From contig JAGPVL010000008.1 of assembly GCA_018067045.1 (NCBI GenBank), positions 1-64,000 on the forward strand: a DNA stretch of 64,000 bases, in the 5' to 3' direction. Shown one piece after another: positions 34,629 to 46,173 of this stretch (its first letter is position 1; each line of letters opens with the position of its first letter). This DNA is from Gammaproteobacteria bacterium (GTDB taxonomy: Bacteria > Pseudomonadota > Gammaproteobacteria > Pseudomonadales > Alcanivoracaceae). The notes beneath the pieces were generated by a model. The model was not told where the DNA came from. It saw only the letters and a list, made by a program, of their open reading frames with translations, and did not search any database. The position numbers were made by a program, and so were the translations under genes.

Positions 34629-37463
34629 ATGCAAGACAGTTCCATGTACCGCGACTGGAACTCCTCACATTTAGGAGGGGCCAACTCGGCCTATGTCGAT
34701 GAGCTGTACGAAGACTGGTTAACCGATCCCAATGCTGTCCCGCAAGATTGGCGGGCCTATTTTGAAAAACTCCCCTCTTTGGAAACGGCGGTCGAATCTG
34801 ATGTGCCGCATTCCGCTGTTAAAGAATACTTTCTCTTACAGGCTAAGAACCGTTCACGCGTGCAGAAATTTGGCGCGGGCTCTGTCAGTACAGAGCATGA
34901 GCGGCGCCAAGTTCGTGTTCTGCACTTAATCGCCGCATACCGTAACCGCGGCCATCAGGTAGCGCGGCTTGATCCGCTCGGCTTGATGGAGCGTGAAGAG
35001 GTTGCCGATCTAGAGCTTTCACACCACGGCTTGACCCCGGCAGACCTCGAAACGGTTTTCCAGACCGGTAACCTGTTTATTGGTAAGGCGGAAGCGACGC
35101 TGCGTGAAATCGTCGATTGTTTGAAAAGCACCTATTGCTCCACGGTTGGTGCTGAGTACATGCATATCGTTAATACCACTGAAAAGCGTTGGCTACAGCA
35201 GCGCTTAGAGAGTGTGCGCAGTCATCCGCAGTTTGACCTCGACGTTAAAACGCATTTGTTGGAACGCCTCACTGCGGCCGAAGGGCTAGAGAAGTATCTC
35301 GGCGCGAAGTACCCCGGCACCAAGCGTTTTGGGATCGAAGGCGGCGAGTCGATGATTCCGCTGGTGGACGAGATTATTCAGCGTGCAGGTAGTTATGGCG
35401 TCAAAGAGATGGTGCTGGGTATGGCGCACCGCGGTCGCTTGAATGTACTGGTGAATACGCTGGGCAAAAGCCCCCGTGATTTGTTTGGTGAATTCGAGGG
35501 CAAGAGCTTTATTGGGCAGGGCTCTGGCGACGTCAAATACCACCAAGGTTTTTCCTCCAACGTGCAGACCGCCGGTGGCGAAGTGCATTTGGCGATGGCG
35601 TTTAATCCCTCTCACCTTGAAATTGTTTCTCCTGTGGTGGAAGGCTCTGTCCGTGCGCGCCAGGATCGTCGTGACGATGAACACGGCGATCAAGTGGTGC
35701 CGTTGCTGATTCACGGCGATGCAGCCTTTGCCGGTCAGGGCGTGGTGATGGAGACGTTCCAGATGTCGCAAACCCGTGGTTTCAAAACGGGTGGCACGGT
35801 GCACGTTATTGTCAATAATCAAGTGGGTTTCACCACCAGTCGGCGTGAAGATGCACGTTCAACGGAATACTGTACCGACGTGGCGAAAATGGTTCAGGCG
35901 CCGATCTTTCATGTGAATGGCGATGATCCCGAAGCGGTCTATTTTGTCACGCAGGTGGCAATCGATTACCGCATGCACTTTAAGAAAGATGTGGTCATCG
36001 ATTTGTTTTGCTATCGCCGCCTAGGTCACAACGAAGCGGATGAGCCATCCGGCACCCAGCCGCTGATGTACAAAAAAATCAAATCGCACCCGACAACGCG
36101 CACGCTCTATGCAGAGCGTTTGATTGGCGAGGGCTCTTTGTCTGAGAGTGCTTGTGAGAAAATCAATGAGGATTACCGGCGTCGCTTAGACGAAGGCAAT
36201 CACGTGGTCAAAAGTTTGGTGCGGGAGCCGAACAAGGCGTTGTTTGTTGATTGGTCGCCGTATCTTGGTCATACCGTTCAAGATGATTGGGATACCGCCG
36301 TGCCGGTACGCAAGCTGCAAGATCTTGCCGGCAGCATGGAGACTATTCCAGCTGGTTTGGTGGTGCAGCGGCAAGTTAAAAAGATCATCGAAGATCGTCA
36401 GAAAATGACGGCTGGCGGTTTGCCTGTGAACTGGGGCTATGCTGAAACGCTGGCCTACGCGACGATGATCGACCAAGGCTTTCCTATACGGCTCTCCGGT
36501 CAGGATGTCGGCCGCGGTACGTTCTCGCATCGTCACGCGGTGCTGCATAACCAAAAAAACGGCGAGCAGTATGTGCCGTTGCAGAATTTATATGACGGGC
36601 AGCCTCCCTTTGAAATTTTTGACTCGTTGTTGTCTGAAGAAGCGGTATTGGCATTTGAATACGGCTACGCGACTACAGCGCCTAAATCATTAGTGATTTG
36701 GGAGGCGCAGTTTGGTGATTTCGCCAACGGCGCGCAGGTCGTAATTGATCAGTTTATTTCGTCTGGCGAATCCAAATGGGCGCGTATTTGCGGCTTAACG
36801 TTGCTGTTGCCGCATGGCTATGAAGGGCAGGGGCCAGAGCATTCATCTGCTCGATTGGAGCGCTTCTTGCAGTTGTGTGCTGAGCACAATATTCAAGTGT
36901 GTACGCCAACAACACCCGCGCAAATATTCCATTTGTTACGACGTCAAGCGGTGCGACCTTTGCGCAAGCCGTTAGTGGTGATGAGTCCGAAAAGTTTGCT
37001 TCGCCATAAGCGTGCTACCTCGACGCTTGATGAGCTGGCAGAAGGGCGCTTTGAAACGGTGATTGCGGATGCGACGGTAACCGACCCAGAGGCGGTGAAA
37101 CGCCTTATTTTGTGCGGCGGCAAGGTGTATTACGACCTTCTCGAAAAGCAAGAAGCGGAAGGCAAAAGCGACGTGGCGATTATTCGTATTGAACAGCTCT
37201 ATCCGTTCCCAGAGGCGCGCTTGCAGGAAATTATTGCGCCGATGAAGAACTTGGATGCGGCGGTGTGGTGTCAGGAAGAGCCGCAAAACCAAGGCGCTTG
37301 GTATTGCAGTCAGCACCATATGCGGCGCGTCATGATGGAGCATAACCCGACGTTATATTTGCACTACGCGGGTCGTGAGGGCGCAGCAGCTCCGGCGGCG
37401 GGCTCAATGAGTTTGCATGTTGAGCAACAGCAACGTTTAGTAAATGAAGCTTTTGAGATTTAA
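34629..37463 (+). CDS. sucA: 2-oxoglutarate dehydrogenase E1 component
   Basis: A 944-residue thiamine-diphosphate enzyme decarboxylating 2-oxoglutarate and passing succinyl to SucB. It begins with the E1o N-terminal segment that binds the other subunits (NSAYVDELYEDWLTDPNAVPQDWRAYF). Other visible features are GMAHRGRLNVLVNTLGK (active site), the ThDP motif (GDAAFAGQGVVMET...) and the C-terminal MSPKSLLRHKRATSTLDEL. Length is normal. First gene of the sucAB-lpd unit. Confidence 0.98.
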   Translation: MQDSSMYRDWNSSHLGGANSAYVDELYEDWLTDPNAVPQDWRAYFEKLPSLETAVESDVPHSAVKEYFLLQAKNRSRVQKFGAGSVSTEHERRQVRVLHLIAAYRNRGHQVARLDPLGLMEREEVADLELSHHGLTPADLETVFQTGNLFIGKAEATLREIVDCLKSTYCSTVGAEYMHIVNTTEKRWLQQRLESVRSHPQFDLDVKTHLLERLTAAEGLEKYLGAKYPGTKRFGIEGGESMIPLVDEIIQRAGSYGVKEMVLGMAHRGRLNVLVNTLGKSPRDLFGEFEGKSFIGQGSGDVKYHQGFSSNVQTAGGEVHLAMAFNPSHLEIVSPVVEGSVRARQDRRDDEHGDQVVPLLIHGDAAFAGQGVVMETFQMSQTRGFKTGGTVHVIVNNQVGFTTSRREDARSTEYCTDVAKMVQAPIFHVNGDDPEAVYFVTQVAIDYRMHFKKDVVIDLFCYRRLGHNEADEPSGTQPLMYKKIKSHPTTRTLYAERLIGEGSLSESACEKINEDYRRRLDEGNHVVKSLVREPNKALFVDWSPYLGHTVQDDWDTAVPVRKLQDLAGSMETIPAGLVVQRQVKKIIEDRQKMTAGGLPVNWGYAETLAYATMIDQGFPIRLSGQDVGRGTFSHRHAVLHNQKNGEQYVPLQNLYDGQPPFEIFDSLLSEEAVLAFEYGYATTAPKSLVIWEAQFGDFANGAQVVIDQFISSGESKWARICGLTLLLPHGYEGQGPEHSSARLERFLQLCAEHNIQVCTPTTPAQIFHLLRRQAVRPLRKPLVVMSPKSLLRHKRATSTLDELAEGRFETVIADATVTDPEAVKRLILCGGKVYYDLLEKQEAEGKSDVAIIRIEQLYPFPEARLQEIIAPMKNLDAAVWCQEEPQNQGAWYCSQHHMRRVMMEHNPTLYLHYAGREGAAAPAAGSMSLHVEQQQRLVNEAFEI

Positions 37464-37493
37464 CCTCGAAAACGATTTGAGAAAGGATTAAGC

Positions 37494-38744
37494 ATGTCTA
37501 CCGAAATTAAAGCACCTCAGTTCCCCGAGTCGGTGGCCGATGGCACGGTAGCAACCTGGCATAAGCAGGCCGGTGATAGCGTGAAACGTGACGAACTGCT
37601 GGTTGATATCGAGACCGACAAGGTGGTGCTCGAAGTGCCAGCGCCTGCTGACGGTGTGTTGCAGAAAATTCTGAAAGAAGAAGGCGATACGGTTGAGAGC
37701 CAGGAAGTTCTGGCCGTGTTTGCAATCGGTGCTGAGGCAGCATCTTCGAAGTCTAAATCTGAGCCGAACAAGGCGGATGGTGACGGAGCGGCGACGACTG
37801 AAAGCGCAGGTGATGGGGCTAACGCCGCAGGCCCAGCCGCACGCAAGTTGATGGCAGAGCATGGTTTGGACGCTAGCCGCGTGCAAGGAAGCGGCAAGGG
37901 TGGTCGCATTACCCGTGAAGATGTTGATCAGGCGCTAACGTCACGGGAGCAAGCTCGCGATGATTCTGATGAGAAAGCGTCTGAAGCAAAAAGTGCGCCG
38001 GTCAGCTCTGCGGTAGCCGTCTCAGCTCCGGCGGCATTGGGCGAGCGTGAAGAACGTCGAGTGCCGATGACTCGTTTACGTAAGCGTATTGCTGAACGTC
38101 TTGTTGAGGCGCAGCAAACGGCGGCGATTTTGACTACGTTTAACGAAGTGAATATGAAGCCGATTATGGAAATGCGTAAGCATTACCAAGCTGACTTCGA
38201 GAAAACCCACGGCGTACGTTTAGGCTTTATGAGTTTCTTTGTGCGTGCCTGTGTCGAGGCGCTGAAGCGTTATCCGGTTACCAATGCGTCGGTAGACGGC
38301 GACGACGTTGTCTATCACGGCTTCTACGATATTGGTGTGGCGGTGTCGTCAGAGCGTGGTTTAGTCGTGCCGATCTTGCGTGATGCGGATCAAAAAGGCT
38401 TGGCAGAAGTTGAGTCGCAGATTATTGAATTCGGCAAAAAAGCGAAAGCAGGCAAGTTATCCATTGAGGAGATGACGGGTGGAACGTTCACTATCTCCAA
38501 TGGCGGTGTGTTTGGTTCGCTGATGTCGACGCCGATTTTGAATCCACCACAAACCGCCATTTTGGGTATGCATAAGATTCAAGAGCGTCCTATGGCGGTA
38601 GACGGCAAGGTGGAAATTTTGCCGATGATGTATATCGCCATGTCTTATGACCATCGCTTGATTGATGGTAAAGAAGCGGTCCAGTTCTTGGTGACGGTAA
38701 AGCAGTTTATTGAAGATCCGGCGCGTTTATTGTTGGATATTTAG
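37494..38744 (+). CDS. sucB: dihydrolipoyl succinyltransferase, E2
   Basis: A 416-residue E2 core enzyme. The lipoyl domain at about 1-80 carries the lipoylated Lys in [12 protein letters not shown] flexible Ala/Ser/Glu linker is followed by a peripheral-subunit-binding domain ([20 protein letters not shown] at about 129-150). The catalytic domain ends in [17 protein letters not shown], with active-site His and Asp. Starts 30 bases after sucA with a gaaagga Shine-Dalgarno. Confidence 0.98.
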   Translation: MSTEIKAPQFPESVADGTVATWHKQAGDSVKRDELLVDIETDKVVLEVPAPADGVLQKILKEEGDTVESQEVLAVFAIGAEAASSKSKSEPNKADGDGAATTESAGDGANAAGPAARKLMAEHGLDASRVQGSGKGGRITREDVDQALTSREQARDDSDEKASEAKSAPVSSAVAVSAPAALGEREERRVPMTRLRKRIAERLVEAQQTAAILTTFNEVNMKPIMEMRKHYQADFEKTHGVRLGFMSFFVRACVEALKRYPVTNASVDGDDVVYHGFYDIGVAVSSERGLVVPILRDADQKGLAEVESQIIEFGKKAKAGKLSIEEMTGGTFTISNGGVFGSLMSTPILNPPQTAILGMHKIQERPMAVDGKVEILPMMYIAMSYDHRLIDGKEAVQFLVTVKQFIEDPARLLLDI

Positions 38745-38760
38745 TTCGCCGGATAGCTAA

Positions 38761-40218
<1,458 letters not shown>

Positions 40219-40353
40219 GCATTAAGCGATATAAGAGTGAGATGAGCGGGGTAGTTGTTGCTCCGCGATGAAAGGGGCGGCTGTTGCTCACAAGGCTGCA
40301 GCCGCGTTTAACCGAGTCAGGTTCCAAGAGACTGAGACAACGGAATAGATAAC

Positions 40354-41523
40354 ATGAATCTTCACGAGTATCAGGGTAAGCAACTCTTTGCCGCATACGG
40401 TCTGCCAGTATCACAAGGTTATGCTTGTGATACGCCAGAAGAAGTCGCGGAAAAATTGGCATTAATCGGCGGTGATCGTTGGGTCGTTAAGGCTCAGGTT
40501 CATGCTGGTGGGCGTGGTAAAGCGGGCGGCGTTAAGCTGGTTGAGTCAGCGGAAGCGGCGGCGGATTTTGCCCGTCAATGGCTGGGCAAGCGCTTAGTCA
40601 CTTATCAGACAGATGAGCATGGTCAGCCAGTTTCCAAAATTTTGGTCGAGACGTGTACTGATATTGCCGACGAGTTGTACCTAGGTGCCGTGGTTGATCG
40701 TGGTAGTCGCCGTATTGTTTTTATGGCGTCTACGGAAGGTGGTGTTGAGATCGAGAAAGTGGCGGAAGAGACGCCAGAGAAAATCTTGCGTGCTGAGATT
40801 GATCCATTGGTTGGCGCTCAGCCTTATCAGGCGCGGGAAATGGCTTTCAAGCTTGGCCTTAATCCGAAGCAAGTAAAGCAGTTCACCCATATCTTTATGG
40901 GCTTGGCGAAATTGTTTGAAGAAAACGATCTGGCGTTGCTGGAAGTCAACCCATTGGTTGTTACCACTGACGGCGATTTGCATTGCTTGGATGCAAAGGT
41001 TGCCATCGACGGTAGCGCCTTGTATCGACAAAAGAAATTAAAGGAAATGGAAGACCCTTCTCAGGAAGATGAGCGCGAGCGTCGTGCTGCTGAGTGGGAA
41101 CTCAATTATGTTGCATTGGACGGCACGATTGGCTGCATGGTTAACGGCGCGGGCTTGGCGATGGCGACCATGGATTTGATCCAATTAAAGGGTGGCTTCC
41201 CAGCGAATTTTTTGGATGTAGGCGGCGGCGCGACGAAAGAGCGCGTCACAGAAGCGTTTAAGATCATTCTCTCTGACGACAAAGTGAAAGCCGTGTTGGT
41301 GAATATTTTTGGTGGCATTGTTCGCTGCGATTTGATTGCCGAAGGTATTATTGCTGCAGTCAAAGACGTTGGCGTTAAGGTGCCCGTTGTGGTCCGGCTC
41401 GAAGGTAATAATGCAGAGCTTGGTTCGAAGAAATTAGCGGAAAGTGGTCTGGCAATTATTGCCGCGACCGGCTTTAACGATGCGGCAGAGCAAGTAGTGA
41501 AGGCCGCAGGGGGTGTAGCGTGA
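40354..41523 (+). CDS. sucC: succinyl-CoA synthetase beta subunit
   Basis: A 389-residue ATP-grasp subunit ([19 protein letters not shown] start). Nucleotide-binding [19 protein letters not shown] and the CoA-interface [16 protein letters not shown], then [17 protein letters not shown]. Makes succinate and ATP from succinyl-CoA together with SucD. Its gene overlaps sucD by four bases. Confidence 0.98.
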   Translation: MNLHEYQGKQLFAAYGLPVSQGYACDTPEEVAEKLALIGGDRWVVKAQVHAGGRGKAGGVKLVESAEAAADFARQWLGKRLVTYQTDEHGQPVSKILVETCTDIADELYLGAVVDRGSRRIVFMASTEGGVEIEKVAEETPEKILRAEIDPLVGAQPYQAREMAFKLGLNPKQVKQFTHIFMGLAKLFEENDLALLEVNPLVVTTDGDLHCLDAKVAIDGSALYRQKKLKEMEDPSQEDERERRAAEWELNYVALDGTIGCMVNGAGLAMATMDLIQLKGGFPANFLDVGGGATKERVTEAFKIILSDDKVKAVLVNIFGGIVRCDLIAEGIIAAVKDVGVKVPVVVRLEGNNAELGSKKLAESGLAIIAATGFNDAAEQVVKAAGGVA

Positions 41524-42395
41524 GCGTATTAATTAATAAAGATACCCGAGTTCTTTGTCAGGGTTTTACCGGCTCACAGGGCACTTTGCACTCCGAGCAG
41601 GCTATCGCTTATGGCACCAAGATGGTCGGTGGTGTTACACCGGGCAAAGGCGGCCAGAAGCATTTGGGCTTGCCGGTGTTTAATACCGTTGCCGAGTGTG
41701 TTGCGGAAACTGGCGCAACAGCGTCGGTAATTTACGTTCCAGCGGCGTTCTGTAAAGACTCAATTATTGAAGCGGCGGATGCGGGCATTGAACTGATTGT
41801 TTGCATTACCGAAGGCATTGCCGCGTTGGATATGCTTTATGTAAAAGAGTACATCGAGCGTAAAGGCGGAGTGCGATTGATCGGGCCGAATTGCCCCGGT
41901 GTGATTACGCCCGGCGAATGTAAGATCGGTATTATGCCAGGGCATATTCATTTGCCGGGTAAGGTCGGTATTGTGTCTCGCTCCGGTACGTTGACGTACG
42001 AAGCGGTTAATCAAACAACGGCATTAGGGTTTGGTCAGTCTACCTGTATTGGTATTGGCGGCGATCCAATACCCGGCACGACCTTTATCGATGCATTGGC
42101 GTTGTTCGAGAAAGATCCGCAGACCGAAGCCATTATTATGGTCGGCGAAATCGGCGGCACGGCAGAAGATGAAGCGGCTGCCTATATTAAAGATCACGTC
42201 ACTAAGCCTGTTGTTTCGTATATTGCCGGCGTTGCGGCGCCGGCGGGTAAGCGCATGGGGCATGCTGGCGCTATTATTTCCGGTGGTAAGGGAACCGCAG
42301 ATGAGAAATTTGCGGCGCTTGAAGCGGCTGGCGTTCGGACAACACGTAACCCGTCGGAGATGGGATTGACGTTAAAAGAGCTTACAGGCTGGTAA
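41520..42395 (+). CDS. sucD: succinyl-CoA synthetase alpha subunit
   Basis: A 291-residue CoA-binding subunit. The CoA fold has [17 protein letters not shown]. The phosphohistidine is in [31 protein letters not shown] is the family signature. GTG start overlaps the sucC stop (GTGA), so the two are translationally coupled. A terminator lies 76 bases downstream. Confidence 0.98.
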   Translation: MSVLINKDTRVLCQGFTGSQGTLHSEQAIAYGTKMVGGVTPGKGGQKHLGLPVFNTVAECVAETGATASVIYVPAAFCKDSIIEAADAGIELIVCITEGIAALDMLYVKEYIERKGGVRLIGPNCPGVITPGECKIGIMPGHIHLPGKVGIVSRSGTLTYEAVNQTTALGFGQSTCIGIGGDPIPGTTFIDALALFEKDPQTEAIIMVGEIGGTAEDEAAAYIKDHVTKPVVSYIAGVAAPAGKRMGHAGAIISGGKGTADEKFAALEAAGVRTTRNPSEMGLTLKELTGW

Positions 42396-42470
42396 GTCTT
42401 GTCGTGTAGCGGCTTTTTTATAGGCCGTTTATCGTTAGGAGCTTAACTTTCCTGATGCGTTAGTGGTGAT

Positions 42471-42496
42471 AAAGGGCAGGCCATCCTTGTATGGCT
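42471..42496 (+). terminator. rho-independent terminator after sucD
   Basis: ggcaggccat / atggcttgcc (one G-T pair) flanked by aaa and followed by six T. Located 76 bases beyond sucD. Confidence 0.8.
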
Positions 42497-42693
42497 TGCC
42501 TTTTTTGGGTTTTTTTATCGGCCGCTTCGTTGTCTATCGGTAGTTGTTTGTCTCGTCCTATGAAGCGCCTGATAGCTTTGTCTTGCAGGTACCCCTACGC
42601 CTTTCCTTACTTAGAATAGAGCTAATCACTTACAGGCGTTTGTTACCTTAATGGGTAGCCTACGGGTTGGCTTGCGAGTAATTCGGGGATGTT

Positions 42694-42903
42694 ATGGTGG
42701 GCTTCAGGGTTGGCCAGCGAGTGGGTCTGGTAGAAAAACCGTACGTTTCTCCAACCGTTTTGTCGCTGCATGCAGATGATTTGGGCACGGTGCTGCGTAG
42801 AGAAATCAGACAGGATAGAGAGCATTGTCTGGTTCAGTTCGACCGAACGGATGTCGCGCTTGGGCTCTATTGGTTGCCTTCCGACCAGCTTGTCGCTGAT
42901 TGA
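42694..42903 (+). CDS. small conserved-looking protein, unknown function
   Basis: A 69-residue protein, MVGFRVGQRVGLVEK at the start, then a DDLGTVLRREIRQDREHCLVQFDRTDVALGLYWLPSDQL segment. The pattern V-G-x-x-V ... G-T-V ... V-x-F-D ... W-L-P looks like a compact beta-barrel (SH3/KOW-like) fold. A ggggatg stretch provides a weak Shine-Dalgarno. No homologue identified with confidence, but codon use is gene-like. Confidence 0.5.
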   Translation: MVGFRVGQRVGLVEKPYVSPTVLSLHADDLGTVLRREIRQDREHCLVQFDRTDVALGLYWLPSDQLVAD

Positions 42904-42980
42904 GCGTAGACAATTGAGCCTAGACAGAGAAGAGCGGCGGCAACTTGACGAGAAATATTATTAGGTGAACTCAGCGACGC

Positions 42981-43008
42981 TCAGTGGCCAAGTACCGCTG
43001 GCCACTGA
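42981..43008. repeat. perfect 10-bp inverted repeat between converging small genes
   Basis: tcagtggcca (42981-42990) and tggccactga (42999-43008), with an eight-base loop. It lies between the ends of two converging small genes. Without T runs it could be only a weak terminator. Confidence 0.5.
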
Positions 43009-43029
43009 TGTCTGCTGGTGCTGAGGGGT

Positions 43030-43269
43030 TTAGTGCAGTGTGTCGTCGTCATCGTCCTCAGGGAACTCATACTCATTGAGTTCTTGAAGCAGCCTACGCT
43101 CTTCCAGCCTGTCTTCGATACGATGTCTCATATCGAGGTTAAAGCTTTTCGCGCGGGTGGATCGCTCCTCCTGCTCTTCCTCAAGATCAGTGTCGACGAA
43201 ATCAACGTCATCATTCATCAGTAGATCATCCGGTTCTTCAAGTTCTGTTTCTATTCGTGTATTAGCCAT
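43030..43269 (-). CDS. PA3496-like acidic protein
   Basis: A 79-residue, strongly acidic protein starting MANTRIETELEEPDDLL. The FNLDMRHRIEDRLEERRLLQEL helix matches the pattern of the PA3496-like family (RR.IED.LE.RRL), annotated as possible envelope-integrity proteins. It ends with six aspartates near the C-terminus. ATG 43269 fits the family start; a 14-codon upstream extension is not supported. Confidence 0.7.
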   Translation of the reverse strand: MANTRIETELEEPDDLLMNDDVDFVDTDLEEEQEERSTRAKSFNLDMRHRIEDRLEERRLLQELNEYEFPEDDDDDTLH

Positions 43270-43497
43270 GTCCAGCCTCGACGTCTCCGCAGAGCCTTTA
43301 GCGTAGAGCACTTAAGTGCTTTTACACCTATGACCCATGAGCATTAAACCTGACCTGTGTTACGAAACCGTTATGCGCGAAAGCATACCCCCGGTTCCAT
43401 CTTTGCTATATATCGCGGCTTAAATTCGGAGACAAGTTTTTTTTTAAAGATGCCGATTAACGGTGATAAAAGATCCGTGAGCGTGGAGATCGCTTAG

Positions 43498-44394
43498 TCA
43501 GTGTTCACTGCGCTGTTGACGGCCAATTGTCACCGCAAGCGCGCCACTGCAGATCACAATGATGCAACCAATCGTCACCATGCCATTGGGAAGGTGGCCC
43601 CAGAAGATCCAATCAATAACGGCAGCAATAGGAATGGCAATGTAACCGAGTGGGGCAACGATAGTGGTTGGCGCATAGCTGTATGCACGGGTGTAAAAGA
43701 TCATGGTGAGAAAGATGGACGCGCCCACGTAGGCCAGCGCTGGCCATAGATTGATGGCAATGGGGGACCAGTGAATGATGGCCATTGGTGTGCTGGCGAG
43801 AAACGCGAAGCTAAAGTAGTAAAACAACACTCGCCCAGCAGGCTCGGAAGCCGATAGTGCTCGGGTGAACGCCATGGAGACTGCTAAGCCAAAGCCTGCA
43901 GCGAGACCAATAATATGACCAATGTTTAAGGAGTGGTCGCTGTCAGTGCTAACGGAATCGCCTGCGCTGACGATAAAGCAAATGCCGACGAAACCAGATA
44001 TGAGCGCCGCCCAGCGTAGAGCGGGTATGCGTTCGGAGAAACTGGCCCAGACGATCAGAGGAACCCACAGGGGTGCAGCGGCGCGTAGCAGGCTAGCGTC
44101 AACAAGTGGAATCAAGGGAATGGCAAGATAATAGGTAGTAAAGCCGAGCCAGCCGCCAAGGGAGCGAATAAGATGAAGGCTGTAACGTTCGGAGCGTAGG
44201 CCTTGAATGCCATGACGATAGACCCAGGGCAGCATCAGCAAGGTGCATATGCCGTATTGCAGCCAGACGATAAGCCATGGTGAAAGATCGGCCGCTAAAT
44301 ATTTTACTACCGCTGCAGCGGAGCTGGCTACTAGGCTGGTGGCCAGCGAGTATAAAACACCTTTTGTAATGTGATGGCGTTCACCTGTAGACAA
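43498..44394 (-). CDS. EamA/DMT-superfamily transporter
   Basis: A 298-residue protein with ten predicted membrane helices in two EamA repeats, typical of the drug/metabolite transporter superfamily. Readable pieces are LVASSAAAVVKYLAADLSP, GWLGFTTYYLAIPLIPLVDASLL and the second-repeat APLGYIAIPIAAVIDWIFWG. Substrate is unknown. Transcribed alone, leftward. Confidence 0.9.
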   Translation of the reverse strand: MSTGERHHITKGVLYSLATSLVASSAAAVVKYLAADLSPWLIVWLQYGICTLLMLPWVYRHGIQGLRSERYSLHLIRSLGGWLGFTTYYLAIPLIPLVDASLLRAAAPLWVPLIVWASFSERIPALRWAALISGFVGICFIVSAGDSVSTDSDHSLNIGHIIGLAAGFGLAVSMAFTRALSASEPAGRVLFYYFSFAFLASTPMAIIHWSPIAINLWPALAYVGASIFLTMIFYTRAYSYAPTTIVAPLGYIAIPIAAVIDWIFWGHLPNGMVTIGCIIVICSGALAVTIGRQQRSEH

Positions 44395-44496
44395 GGGATA
44401 GCAGCTCCGAGTGGATTAACTGAGACAGGCTTTGTAAAGTGCCAACACGCGAGTTAAGTATACAGACTGCGATACTACTGGGGAGCATTAAGCGTT

Positions 44497-46173
44497 ATGG
44501 CGGGAACCCTGCTAATTATAGGCATTACATTCATTATTGTTGGCACGCTTGTATTGGCGCACGACGTCACGGGTAGAGGTCGAAGCTGGATAACGGTTAT
44601 TTTACCGTTTACTAGTATGACGCATGTTCGGGAGCATTGGTCTGCGGTGTGGCCAGCGGTGATGTTGCGCGTGATGGGCACGTTTGCAGTGTGTGCGGGG
44701 ATTGGTGTTTTCGTTGCGCAAAACCCAGAGACGCTGGAAGGGCGTGGTCCGGTGGTTATGAAAAGCCAAATACTCAGTGGCAGCAAGGTCGCTGGCGCTG
44801 CGGATGGCGTTGCTGCGAATGCCGCTTTACTGATCAATGTGAATGACGGTGGCGACTCTCGTCTGTCTGGTGTGATTTATGGTCGGCCCTTTAAAACGAC
44901 TCGTGCGGAGTTGATCGATGGTGTTCTCTCGATTCAGCACGGCAGCGGATTTATTCCGAGTGTGGAGGTGCGCATTTTAACTGGCGCCGCAGAAAAGGAA
45001 ATGACTGAGCGTGAAGATTTGTATGTCCAGGTAACGGACTCCAGCGCACCTGAAGTACAGATCTCAATCGTTCCGACAGGGGGAGGATTGCCTGAGACAA
45101 CCATTTTTAAATCCGGCTATAGCATGGAGCTGCAATTGGCTCCGCTGTCAGATAACCAGCTTAAAGGCTATTTGCAGTTAGTGCTGCCGGGCGCTAAAGG
45201 CAGCTATCTTGTTGGTGAGTTCGTTGCGAACACCAATCATCTCCGTTATCGGCGTGGTGGTGTTGATTTGACCTATGACCACATCGATACGTTGCGCTAC
45301 TTGGCGAAGCAGTATGTCAAAAATCAGTACCCGGAAGCGGCGGTTGAGAAAGTCCAGCTCTTGAACACGACTATGCAGCTGGGCAGGCAGTCGGGCACTT
45401 CCATTGCGCGTGTTTATCTCTTCGGTGGCCGAACGATTGAAAAGCGTTTGCAATTTGAACGCGGGGAGCTTGGTTGGTCTTTACTCCCTGGCGGTGTTGA
45501 AACCACCGTTCTCAGTGAGGGTGGCAATGGCTTAGGTATTAAAAAGCCTAATGCGCTGGACGATGCTGAGAAGAAAGTTGAGCCGCCGCTGGAAATGGCG
45601 TTTGCCGATCTTGAGTCGATGACAGATCAACGTGTCTTGATTACCGATAAGAAAGGCGAGAAAAGAGTATCAAAAATTATTGGTATGCGTCGTGGATTAC
45701 TGCAGTTAGAAAGCAATGTCGGTAGCGGTGTGGTGCAGTATACCGCTGCGCGTCAAGACATCGTTAAATTACAGCTTGAGTCTGGTCGTGAAATTACTTT
45801 AGAACCGATCACAAGCGAAACGACTGCGGCTGCTTCGTCGGCTATTGATGGCAGCGCAGTGCCAACGGCGCCGACAAGTACCGTTTCGGAGCCGGTAGTG
45901 CAGCAGGATGAAAAGTCGTCTGTAGCACCGCCGCCAACAGAAACCCCCATCTCTTCTCCTGCCGCACAAGAGGGTGACGCGGCGTTGGCGCGTCTAGTCT
46001 CGCTTGTCGGAAAGACCGTTGAAATTTCCTCGGTGGACGGGAAAAGTCGCACCGGCGTTTTGTTGTCCGTCAATAAAAAGGAAGTGAAGCTGGCGGTACG
46101 ACTGGGTAGTGGCACGCTGGAATATTTCTACATGCCCGCTGATATTAAATCTGTTAAAGAGATGGCACGCTAA
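44497..46173 (+). CDS. membrane protein with two related C-terminal repeats
   Basis: A 558-residue protein with two N-terminal membrane helices (about 4-22 and 52-74), then a soluble, probably periplasmic region. Two C-terminal segments resemble each other: about 377-425 (RVLITDKKGEKRVSKIIGM, VGSGVVQYTAARQDIVKL) and about 506-556 (TVEISSVDGKSRTGVLLSV, LGSGTLEYFYMPADIKSV). They look like LSm/SH3-type small beta-barrels joined by a Ser/Thr/Pro linker. Its stop is directly followed by the start of the YfcH-like gene. Function unknown. Confidence 0.65.
   Translation: MAGTLLIIGITFIIVGTLVLAHDVTGRGRSWITVILPFTSMTHVREHWSAVWPAVMLRVMGTFAVCAGIGVFVAQNPETLEGRGPVVMKSQILSGSKVAGAADGVAANAALLINVNDGGDSRLSGVIYGRPFKTTRAELIDGVLSIQHGSGFIPSVEVRILTGAAEKEMTEREDLYVQVTDSSAPEVQISIVPTGGGLPETTIFKSGYSMELQLAPLSDNQLKGYLQLVLPGAKGSYLVGEFVANTNHLRYRRGGVDLTYDHIDTLRYLAKQYVKNQYPEAAVEKVQLLNTTMQLGRQSGTSIARVYLFGGRTIEKRLQFERGELGWSLLPGGVETTVLSEGGNGLGIKKPNALDDAEKKVEPPLEMAFADLESMTDQRVLITDKKGEKRVSKIIGMRRGLLQLESNVGSGVVQYTAARQDIVKLQLESGREITLEPITSETTAAASSAIDGSAVPTAPTSTVSEPVVQQDEKSSVAPPPTETPISSPAAQEGDAALARLVSLVGKTVEISSVDGKSRTGVLLSVNKKEVKLAVRLGSGTLEYFYMPADIKSVKEMAR

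Noticed and set aside
34423-34668. 81-codon leftward ORF before sucA
   Set aside because: Overlaps the sucA start, no ribosome-binding site, composition not protein-like.
35286-35822. 178-codon leftward ORF within sucA
   Set aside because: Shadow of the conserved sucA reading frame.
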